Assembly (NCBI GenBank): GCA_963989245.1
Contig: CAXDII010000003.1
Location: 1,054,001-1,118,000 of the forward strand
Direction of reading: 5' to 3'
DNA from: Nansenia antarctica
Taxonomy: Eukaryota > Chordata > Actinopteri > Argentiniformes > Microstomatidae
DNA length: 64,000 nt
The notes below the pieces were generated by a model. That model was given only the letters and a program-made list of their open reading frames with translations, had not been told where the DNA came from and did no database searches. Every line of letters begins with the position of its first letter. Position 1 is the first letter of the stretch. Below are positions 29,370 through 38,899 of this stretch, piece by piece. The position numbers and the translations under genes were made by a program.

Positions 29370-31829
29370 TCAAATAGTGTTGGATTCCCTGTCTTCTACT
29401 CTATCCGGACACGTTGGAATTATTATCATCGTATCTGTCTGTGAATCTCTGAGAACTCTGTCCAGCTCTTCCTGAGATTTCACAATGGGGAGGTTCCGTG
29501 TTTTGTAGACATTGACAGCCTTCACCTCTGTCTCTTTGTAGTCAAGCCACTCGTTTAGAGCCTGGGGACTAAATGGGGACTGACTGTAGCCTTTAAGAAG
29601 CTCTTTCAGTCCCTCCACGCCTGATTCTCCACTCTCTCGAATGAACTCTGTTGCTGTGGCCAGCTCTTTCAGAAACGCTGTCTGGTACAGTAGCAGCAAC
29701 TCTGAAAACTGTGTCAGTTTTTCTTTGGTACTCGGGAACCATTTCATCACATAGGCATTGGTGGGGTCCATCATCATGTCCTGACATCTTGTTGTGACCT
29801 GTCTCAGTTGTTCTATTACATTCTCAGCCCTAATCAGCAGGTCGAAGCTGACTTCAAATGTAACACAAGACGCTTCAGTGTCCAGATTCTTTAGAGGGTA
29901 CAGCCAGATGCGCACAGGCACAGCCTTTTCTCCTTGTTGTCCCAGGCGACTCGGGAGGGACTTGTACACTTCCACGGCTGCAGCATAATCCATTGTGTTG
30001 GTTTCATCAACATCACTGTAGAGGGTGCAGTGATACGACAGACTGCTGAGTTTCTCTGAGTCTGTTAGACTTGAGGGAATGTCCTCTGAAGGGAAGGTGG
30101 TTGTCATCTTCTCGATCACATTTATGAGCATGTTCTTTTGGACTCGCGTACTTCTTTCTTTGATGTTACTAGGTTCGCTATCGAAGACGAAGAATGCCTG
30201 AGCTCCATATAGAACAGCCATTACCACGTGCGTTGCCTTCCGACGTTCTCCAACACTCTCCTCCTCGTCAAATATTCTATGGCTAAGCATGTCCAGCCTG
30301 GTAGAGGATCTGTACTGTAGGGTGACCCGCTCCAGAAGTTTGGACTGGGCAGGGTGGTTTACATATCCAGCAGCCCCACCGACCTCCACCAACCCAGAGA
30401 GGACGCTAGCCCTCAGGGGAAGGGTTACATCCAGAGCTGTGAATCTGTCCTGCAGGGAGTCTCCTTCGATGCACCTGACGTATGTGTGAGGCCGAGGCAG
30501 AGACAGACGCATAGAGGAAATGGTGCTGTCATCCCACAGGCACACGTCTGAGCAAAAAGAGTCATTGTGGCAGTCATACAACATCCCAAGATCTAGGGGG
30601 CGACCAAGGGCAGCAACCATGACATAATCTGCTGGACAATCTCTGGGGACGTCCTCCTCAAATCCTCTGCAGAAACGTTTTGCTTGACGGGTTAACTCAG
30701 TGGTAGCATTTTTCACGGTCTGTTGAATCTGTTCACGATCTCTTTCCTGTTTGACTGATACGACGTCATGGCTTCTGTGCTCCTCTAATGCACATTCGAG
30801 ACAAACCAAAACCTGGTCTGTCTTACAGAAGACCTCCAGAGCTCTGCGGTGCAGCTTGCAGAGTTTCTCCTCCAGGTCTCCAGTCACCTCCACCAGTTTG
30901 TGTCTCTGCAGTGCTGATAAGGTGTAGTGCTGCCTAACATGGGCCTCACAGTAGGAGGCAGTGCAGGTCAGACAGAGCTTCACAGCTTTGAGCTTTTTCT
31001 CAGGCAGGCAGAGGTCACAGGCCACATCTCCGGGTCCAGCGTAGCAGCGATAAGGCAAGGCAGGAACCTTGAAGCCTGCCTGCTGGAGCTTCTGGATCAC
31101 CCTTTCCAAGGCTGAGTTTGTGTAGAGAGTTGGGCGTGTTCTGAATCTCTTTCTGCACTGGGGACAGGAGTAGTCCTCTGGCTTGTCTGTGTTCTTCCAG
31201 TGAGTCCCAATGCACCTCCTGCAGTAACTGTGACCACAGGGGATGGAGACTGGGTCTTTCAGAACCTCAGTGCACAACGAGCATCTGAAGTGATCGTCTG
31301 TCAGCAGACTGTCTGTCAGCTCGCTGGGACCTGGAGAGAAGGCTTCTTTTCCAGATGTGACTGGCTTGTCCAGGTCACTCTTCACGGACAGACCAGGCGA
31401 TAACCTTTCCTGTTTGACACTGAGATCTCCGTTTTTAAATAGTATTGGTTGATCCATGGAGTGGTCACTTTTCATGGAGAGACCGCTAGGAGCAGGAGAT
31501 GCTGAATTCAGGGGCCTGACATGTCCGTCTGTAAATGTTATTGGTCGATCCAGGGAGTGGTCACTTTTCATGGACAGGCAGCTCGGAGCAGGAGAAGCTC
31601 CTTCCGGAGGCCTGACATGTCCGTCTGTAAATGTTATTGGTCGATCCAGGGAGTCGTCACTTTTCATGGACAGGCAGCTCAGAGCAGGAGAAGCTCCTTC
31701 CGGAGGCCTGACATGTCCGTCTGTAAATGTTATTGGTCGATCCATGGAGTCGTCACTTTTCATGGACAGGCAGCTCGGAGCAGGAGAAGCTCCTTCCGGA
31801 GGCCTGTCGTCACCTTCAGGACTGTCCAT
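29370..31829 (-). CDS. RING/B-box protein with SNTX-type region
   Basis: Intact, intronless, 819 codons from an ATG at 31829. Residues 1-136 are four 32-residue repeats around LSMKSDDSMDRPITF, a module known from fish NLR and related proteins. A RING finger follows near 180-225 (CSLCTEVLKDPVSIPCGHSY...CPQCRKRF). Two B-boxes lie near 270-365 (CDLC...CLTCTASYCEAH; CKLHRRALEVFC...CLECALEEHRSH), then a short coiled coil. From about 395 the protein follows the stonustoxin-like family: an MACPF-like part beginning VAALGRPLDLGMLYDC, a helical FAT-like part, and the start of a thioredoxin-like part (VKSQEELDRVLRDSQ). No PRY-SPRY domain follows. Family members are mostly non-venom cytosolic proteins in fish; with a RING it is likely a ubiquitin ligase of innate immunity (inference). 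No signal peptide. Confidence 0.8.
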   Translation of the reverse strand: MDSPEGDDRPPEGASPAPSCLSMKSDDSMDRPITFTDGHVRPPEGASPALSCLSMKSDDSLDRPITFTDGHVRPPEGASPAPSCLSMKSDHSLDRPITFTDGHVRPLNSASPAPSGLSMKSDHSMDQPILFKNGDLSVKQERLSPGLSVKSDLDKPVTSGKEAFSPGPSELTDSLLTDDHFRCSLCTEVLKDPVSIPCGHSYCRRCIGTHWKNTDKPEDYSCPQCRKRFRTRPTLYTNSALERVIQKLQQAGFKVPALPYRCYAGPGDVACDLCLPEKKLKAVKLCLTCTASYCEAHVRQHYTLSALQRHKLVEVTGDLEEKLCKLHRRALEVFCKTDQVLVCLECALEEHRSHDVVSVKQERDREQIQQTVKNATTELTRQAKRFCRGFEEDVPRDCPADYVMVAALGRPLDLGMLYDCHNDSFCSDVCLWDDSTISSMRLSLPRPHTYVRCIEGDSLQDRFTALDVTLPLRASVLSGLVEVGGAAGYVNHPAQSKLLERVTLQYRSSTRLDMLSHRIFDEEESVGERRKATHVVMAVLYGAQAFFVFDSEPSNIKERSTRVQKNMLINVIEKMTTTFPSEDIPSSLTDSEKLSSLSYHCTLYSDVDETNTMDYAAAVEVYKSLPSRLGQQGEKAVPVRIWLYPLKNLDTEASCVTFEVSFDLLIRAENVIEQLRQVTTRCQDMMMDPTNAYVMKWFPSTKEKLTQFSELLLLYQTAFLKELATATEFIRESGESGVEGLKELLKGYSQSPFSPQALNEWLDYKETEVKAVNVYKTRNLPIVKSQEELDRVLRDSQTDTMIIIPTCPDRVEDRESNTI
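31450..31815. repeat. 96-bp coding repeats
   Basis: Four tandem 96-bp units (period visible at 31549, 31645, 31741) coding 32 residues each. Identity is highest between the 5' units, which suggests recent expansion. Confidence 0.9.
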
Positions 31830-32310
31830 ATCCCTCCAGTGATCACCGATGCACTAGCTGGCAACCCAGATACGCTAGCTCTCTTCTCTTCTGTTCTTGT
31901 CTTCTGTTCAACACCTCATTCACTCTTCACGACAGCTGTCAATCAAGCCACGATGACGTCCGTGTGGGTGTGGTTCGCGTTGACAGTGACCAATCATAAC
32001 ATGGTATCTACTGGTATCTCGGTATCTAGGTATCCGCCCCAAATTGTCCAAAGTCACGTGATCTCCTCGAGCAGAAATGAACCCCTCGCGTAACAAAGTT
32101 GACCGAAATAAATGTATACAAAAATGTGTAAAAAATTGACTGCGGGAGGCAGAGAGAAACTCGCGCGCGCAAAACTTAACTGCGCGCACGCAAAATAAAT
32201 GTATGCGCGCCCGCGCCTGCGAGGTGGATTTATGACCGTGTGAAACTTGCGAAGTTAATATCTGCGAGTGTGGAATTTATATCTGTGCTTGTGGAAGTTA
32301 ATATATGCGC
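31830..32310. other. 5' flank of the RING/SNTX gene
   Basis: No other gene seen. 32155-32225 is rich in alternating CG/GC (GCGCGCGC, TGCGCGC), a possible Z-DNA-forming and CpG-rich stretch. Confidence 0.4.
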
Positions 32311-32314
32311 GTGT

Positions 32315-32632
32315 GGAAGAGAGCTCTCTCCCCCCTTCCTCCCCGGGCGTAGAGAGCTCTCTCCCCCCTCCCTCCCCGGACGTAGAGAGCTCTCTCCCCC
32401 CTCCCTCCCCGGCCGTAGAGAGCTCTCTCCCCCCTCCCTCCCCGGCCTTAGAGAGCTCTCTCCCCCCTCCCTCCCCGGTCGTAGAGAGCTCTCTCCCCCC
32501 TCCCTCCCCGGTCGTAGAGAGCTCTCTCCCCCCTCCCTCCCCGGGCGTAGAGAGCTCTCTCCCCCCTCCCTCCCCGGCCGTAGAGAGCTCTCTCCCCCCT
32601 CCCTCCCCGGCTGTAGAGAGCTCTCTCCCAGA
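32315..32632. repeat. 33-bp minisatellite, about nine units
   Basis: Unit of the form GTAGAGAGCTCTCTCCCCCC followed by TCCCTCCCCGG plus two variable bases. Each unit contains the palindrome GAGAGCTCTC and a pyrimidine tract. Because the unit length is a multiple of three and lacks stops, long frames open on both strands. These are not genes. Confidence 0.95.
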
Positions 32633-32739
32633 GCAGCAGGGTGAAGTCGCTCCTCCATCCACTGACATTAACTCCAGCAGCACTTGGGAATGGAGGCAGG
32701 GGGGCATACCTTCTCTCAGGTAACGCGAAAACAACTCTC

Positions 32740-33201
32740 CTAAAAATAAAAACCAGTAACATCTCACCAAATGAACACTCATTGCAAGCAACATATTTTT
32801 TTTCATATATCTGACTAATAAACTACCTGTAAAAATCATTGAAATCTTTTATAGAAAAAAACAAACTTTCAATCGCATGCATTTTCAATATCACATCACG
32901 CGGTAGGCCTACGTGTCCCATTGCATCAACTTGAGAATCCTTGGTGGAAAATACACGTCTTTCGTCTACCTATTTTTCTGTATCTTTCTTTTTTGGGAAT
33001 AATTCGTTTAGTCCATTTACACCTTTTTCCATCCTCCGCCGTAGTAGTTTCTGTTGACTCCGTCTTCCACAGATGTTTGGTTGAAGCTGCAAAAGAGGGT
33101 CCCGGGTTTGGTCCATCAACAGCGGCTGAGACTGCCCTCAATGTGACATCATCTGTCATCGCCCACAGCATCCATTAGGGCTCACTGAGGTCATCTGCTC
33201 A
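32740..33201 (-). other. RBMS 3' UTR, copy 1
   Basis: Almost identical to 42205-42657 and 44256-44708. On the minus strand it directly follows the RBMS stop codon and is its 3' UTR. Confidence 0.8.
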
Positions 33202-33943
33202 TTACTTGCTTTGTTGACTATATGGAGAGGAATTGTTGGACGAATCCACCTGCTGCTGCGTGCCGTTTTCAGCAGCAGCCTGCATGTGGGAATACTGGGG
33301 GATGTAGGCTCCTTGCATGGCTGTGTTAGCAGGAATGTACGCGCCGCTGTTCCCCAGTGAGAGATGGCCCATCTGCTGTGTCATCATGGCGGTAGGCTGC
33401 ATTGACATGGTGTGGTCCACAGAGGGCGACATCACAGCTGCCGGGTGTTGCATAGTGTAAGGCTGATGGGCCATCCAAGAATGATTCTGCACCTGGTAGG
33501 TGGAGACAGGAGACAGGAGACATATAAGGAGACATGGCCGTCTGAGCCATCATCCTGTTAGTCAGGGTGTACGGAGACGCGTAATACCCATTCTGCATAG
33601 CGGCTGAGGATGGATCATAGGCCAGAGTCATCCCACCCAGTCGCAGCTCCGCCTCCCTGGGCCATGTCCGTCCGTTGGGGACAAACGGACTGTGACTGTG
33701 CCTCTTCCTCTGACCATCAGCAAACTTACAGAGCAGGGGCTCAGGGGGCGCCAAAGTTCCTGGCACCATCTTGATAAACTTCCCATTGAAGTGGGAGATC
33801 ACTGCGTTGCACTTCTCTGTGGACTCCATCCTGGCGAAGCCCACCCCTCTGCTGTTCCCACTGTAGTCCCTGAGGACGCGGGTGGAGATGACCTGGCCGA
33901 AGGGCCTCAGCAGGCTCTCCAGCTCCTGCTCGTCCACTGACAA
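33202..33943 (-). pseudogene. RBMS-type retrocopy, copy 1 (truncated)
   Basis: Starts within RRM2 (SVDEQELESLLRPFGQVI), with RNP motif RGVGFARMES, and runs through the C-terminal region (CKFADGQRKRHSHSPF; YYASPYTLTNRMMAQT; MGHLSLGNSG) to the usual end SSPYSQQSK. A 10-bp duplication (GAGACAGGAG) at about 33508-33528 shifts the frame, so it is broken. No introns. RRM1 is missing: at 33943 the sequence changes to TCTTTCACTAACACATTATG, part of the zinc-finger-protein N-terminal exon seen at 43740, out of frame. RBMS proteins bind AU-rich RNA and single-stranded DNA. Confidence 0.85.
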
Positions 33944-33960
33944 CCTCTTTCACTAACACA

Positions 33961-34224
33961 TTATGTTTGCATGTCCTGGCTCAGAATCCCCTCCACAGAC
34001 TGCCAATTTCCAGCAGAGTACACCACTGCGAGGTCGTCTGCATAGGCGTACTTCCGCGAGAGTGTGTTGGCCAGGTCATAGGTGTAGATATTATAGAGGA
34101 GGGGGGCCAGGACCGATCCCTGAGGGACACCGTTCTTGAGGCGTCGAAGCCTGCTTAGCTGTCCGCAACCGGTGGTGAGGGTAAAGCTGCGATTACGGAT
34201 GAGCTCCATGATCATTCTGACCAT
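33961..34224 (-). mobile_element. LINE reverse transcriptase fragment
   Basis: Reads LKNGVPQGSVLAPLLYNIYT and KYAYADDLAVV (catalytic box) on the minus strand. Only about 85 codons remain. It is a different LINE lineage from those at both window ends. Confidence 0.85.
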
Positions 34225-36206
34225 GATAATGACAGTGTATAATATTGTTGATAGTGTGTATTGCTTAGGACACTTTAAAGAACTGATAAGGTCTCGCTGT
34301 GGTTTGTTTTCTGTAAGGTCCCACTATATTCAGAGCTCTTATTGCAATGTTGTCTTTCCTTTTTCCTGATGAAGCCACAGACAACACCCAAAGGCAAATC
34401 ATCAACTTGATATGTACATACAATAATACAATAAATTCCTCATTCTTCCTGACATATTTGACTTGATTATTAATCTGAGGTTTTGAAATGCCATCATCGA
34501 TTGAAACGCTGAAGAAGGCAGCTTGCTGCCAAAATGTTGGTCCAATAAATAATTAGCATCAGAGCAAGAGTGTGTGGCTCTCTTTCTTTCTTTGAAAAGC
34601 CATCCAACACCTCCCTTCATGAGGAGTGCTGAGCCAATATATGAATTAAGATCCCTCACATAACACCAAGCCTTTGTGAACAATTTATCATGTTTGGTGA
34701 GTACACTATGCAGTAGGTCTACATGCATACCTGTGGCACACTTACATGTGTGATGAATAGGTATACTGTATACTGAATCCTGCTGCTGATTTATGAGTAA
34801 TGTGACTCTCTGCTGAACCCTCCATTTCCCTCTACCATCAGCACTGAGCCATAACAACAGACTGAATGATCACAGATGTCTCTACAGGCATGACTAGACG
34901 AGCGGACAGTTATATTGTATCATCAACAACAACAGATGTTGGGGGATATGTCATGTAAAGTGACATACACGAAAACATACATATTCCAAGAGTATAAGAT
35001 AGTATTGTGACGGCCCTGGCCCCATATATTGTCCTGGCCTGTACTAATATCTGTTTCCCTGTCTGCAGAGAGGCCTCCTGCTGGACAGGGTTACTAATCA
35101 GTAGAATACAGGTCAGCTGGTGGACAGCTGATTGTGCCCCACCTGGTTCCAGGATCCAGGGCATAAGAGACCCATGCAGGCCTCAGTATGGAGGCCTCCT
35201 TCTAGGCACCATTATTTTCTTATTTGTTTGTTCCTTGTTTCACACCATGCAACACTCACCTCACCACTTTCCACTACACTCACATTACACCACTGATTTA
35301 CTGACTACCACACCTCATCTTATTATTGTTATTAGCCTCATTTAGTTTATAATAAAACATTTATTTTCATTACTTTAAGATCGTGTGTGTCTCCCGTCTT
35401 TTGTCATGGTCATGAGCCTGGCCGTGACAGTATCAACACAGTATCTGTAGGTCAACATCCGAATTGCCTTGTATAAACTGAGTGATTCATAGATAATGAC
35501 TTGAATGTGACATTAAACAACAAAGTGTTCACTAAGAGGAACAACTCAATCAATCAACTATGCATATTCATATGAACAATGTCACTCTTTGGTACATTCA
35601 CTGGCTACATGCCAACATGATATGGGCATGAGGTGAGGACTAATTTACATGGATTCTATAAAGATCCTGGAAAGGATATTGTGCTGTGAATGCAATGTAC
35701 TGTATTTCATAAGTAATGTTAAAGATACTTTCCTGCCATTACAAATGCATCCCTTTTTAAAAGTAGAGTATGCCAAAATGATCCAACAGCGTATACAGTG
35801 AAGAGTTTCTAGTCCAAGATAGACATTTACCAGATATTTCTATTAATAGAAACTCACTTTTTAAATTTGACCCCAGTAAGGTTTGTGAAATTAGGATTAT
35901 CCAGGACACTGCAAAGGAGTGCAATCTTTAATATAGGTGGGAGTGAAGAAAGTAACAGTGTTTTCGGTTGGCAGAAGAATATTATACTATAAGCCCGGCA
36001 ATTACATATTTACCTATTCATTCACAAATGGTCTACAAGATACATCATTATTTAAGAAAACACTCACCCAGAACCAACTACTGATAGAGCAATTCAAGAC
36101 TTCTCAAGGGATATTTGATAATAGTGTTTTTATTAGAAGCCCTTTCTCAAGGAAGAACATTCATTAGAGGTTTATTTACACAGAAGTACAGTACTAGAAC
36201 ACATTT
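34225..36206. other. No gene recognised; scattered repeats
   Basis: 34500-34560 has a GAAGAAGGCAGCTTGCTGCC word of a common interspersed repeat. 35007-35430 is bounded by GTGACGGCCCTGGCC and GGCCGTGACAG and may be a small non-autonomous element. The long minus-strand frame at 34402-34857 has no family signature. Confidence 0.4.
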
Positions 36207-36212
36207 TATTTA
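36204..36212 (-). terminator. g6pc poly(A) signal
   Basis: AAATAAAAT on the minus strand about 240 bp after the g6pc stop. Confidence 0.6.
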
Positions 36213-36452
36213 CAATTGACTTTCATACATATTCATGGAACAATATCCTTCTCTTGTTTCACATTGTACATGTAATGTAACAAATGTGCAATGAACTACA
36301 TACACATTGACTAACATGAAATATAGATGAGCTTATCAACAATCAACTACAGCACCACATAAAGAAATGGATATACAGTACAGTACAGGTCAGCCAATCT
36401 ACAGTACTAATGTGTATTCTATGCTGTACGTCACAGCAACCAGTACAAACAT

Positions 36453-38847
36453 CTAATCCAATTTCCTCTCCTCATCCTCGTTCCCTATCAACAAGTGAAC
36501 ACAGTAGGGGACGATGGCAACCACACTGAGAGGCACTGCTGCACTCTTACAGAAGGAGAGCGTATAGAACAAGAGCTCTGTGTGGGTGGGGACTTTAATA
36601 AAATCATAGAGCTGCAGAGAGGTCAGAGTGGCTGTCACACACATTAGTTTGAAACTGGTCTTGTAGCTGTTCTTCCCCTTGCAGCCCTGTATGAACATCT
36701 GAGAGTTGATGGCCAGGCCCAGTCCAAACAAGGCTCCTAGGTTCCTCACCAGACCTGCGAAGGGCGTAGTGTCGAGGTGGATCCAGTCAGGATTGGCACA
36801 CCATTTTTTGGCTTTCGGTATCGACCACAATAAGTCAATGTCTATCATTTTTAGGAGCAAGTAAAAGCTGACGGCGAAGGAGAACATAAAGAGGCTAGTT
36901 TGAAGGTAGACTTTTAAACTTGCTGTGTGGATTGAGGGAATATGCTCAAATGCCTCAGCAACCAGCATACCTGAGAATAGAATTTAAAAAAAGATACAAG
37001 TGTAACACTGGTAGTATAGTAGCAATGTCTACTATTATTTGCAAACTCATTTTTGGTCTTACCTGCTAAAACACCAAGGATGACCTGGTGAGGGAAGTGT
37101 GTGGCGATAAACACCCTGGAGATGCAAACACTAACTTGGATGACCCAGAAGGTCATCCACAAAAAGGGCCATACAAGACGGAACCTAAAAGGATGGGGGA
37201 ATTGAGGCAATTATGACATTATAAAGATGCACAACTTTTTTTTACAAGGCAATATAACAGATTGCTAATAGTTACCTCTGGCAGCCCTGTATTGAGGTGT
37301 CACTGGGGGATCTGGTTAAGTTGAGGGCTGAGGTGATCATCACATACCACACACATGAGGAACCCATGGCATGACCAGATGGACTACCTGTACAAACAAA
37401 CACAGCTTCGCTGTCATACAAGCATTAGACATCATAACATCTTCATAAACATATTGCTCAGTTGACAGGATTCTTAATAGGACTGGTTGTTAAAATCCCT
37501 AAATATTCAGCACAACAATTGAGTGGAGTTGGAGATGTCCTCTTGGGTGGAGTGGAATTTGGCAATGATCACGTGGTGCCACCAGTACGACACATCTTCA
37601 GTTGTGGTCCCCGACCTCATTGGGTGTTTCGGCCAGTTATCACAAGACACCCTCTGCCGAGGTTGGCCCACCACAGGCTGATCAGGCCTGGGTATGTGTC
37701 GCACAGTGGCACCACGTGGTCATTTGGGAGCCCATGTTGGGTCCCTACGTTTCAGCCACAGCCAGTGACTGCTCCGTTCTGCTGCAGTGGACAGTTCTCT
37801 GATTGCCTTCCGTTGGGCCTGTCCTCTGATCCCTACTGCCCTCAGGAGCCTTGTGGTGGAGCTGGCTCAGATTTATTGTCAAAGTGAGAATATACAGAAT
37901 TACAATGAAAGCAAACATTGAAATATGAAACAGAAAATATAATCAAACATGCAATGAAAACAAACCTTGAAATTGCAGAAATAACAGGTAAAAACACATC
38001 AGAAGTATATACAATGTCTGCCACTCAGTCATTTGCACCTGCATTTATTTTGCACTAACTCTCCTCAAAACAGTTCCTATAGTGCAACATGCCACTCTTC
38101 AAAACAGCTCCTTTTTAATGTGAGGCACAGAGGGACCTGGCCCTTCCTGCAGTATACAGGTGTCTTGACCCTGTCTTTGCCAGCGTCCTTGCACCTCTTG
38201 CAGTACCTCCTCATCTCAGTACCATCCGAAGAATATACAGAATTACAATATGCATCCCAAAATGTTTATCCATAGACTCAAGAATCAAGCTTCATTTAAC
38301 TGTAATTTTAGAAAGACAGACATCACACAATACTATTTCAACCAAAAAACATATATTGGATAGGCAATATGAAATAATATGAATAATGAAAGCAAACTTT
38401 GAAATATGAAACAGAAAATATAATCAAAAATACAATAAAACCAAACCTTGAAATTGCAGAAATAACAGGTAAAAACAAATCAGAAGTATATACAATGTCT
38501 GCCACTCAGTAATTTGCACCTGCAATTGCACTTCCTTCACCACAAGAATGTTTCCTGGATAGGATTTCACTATGAGGACAATAGTGAAATAAGATTCATT
38601 TTTATCTAATCATGAAAATAGGTTGAACCATCCCGTTAAAAGCCATGATATCTGTGACCACTAAACAGTCCGATACTCCAACCCTACTCCTACACTTAAC
38701 TCCTAACACTGAGGACCATGTGTTGGTTATTACAATATTTCTAATGAGGTCAAATACAGAATCCATTAGAGGACACAACCTTCCTGTTCTGTGAACAAAG
38801 ACCACAAGTTACTATAAATACATGGATGAATCTGTCTTCGTTTTTAC

Positions 38848-38899
<52 letters not shown>

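Noticed and set aside
29370..31829. Venom toxin gene
   Set aside because: The body resembles the SNTX family, but the RING, B-boxes, absence of a signal peptide and the wide spread of non-venom relatives in fish argue for an intracellular protein.
32230..32839. Several overlapping proline/serine-rich or arginine/glutamate-rich frames
   Set aside because: All are produced by the 33-bp minisatellite, whose unit is a multiple of three without stops.
34402..34857. 151-codon minus-strand frame
   Set aside because: No family signature, overlaps an interspersed repeat word, and lacks splice or promoter context.
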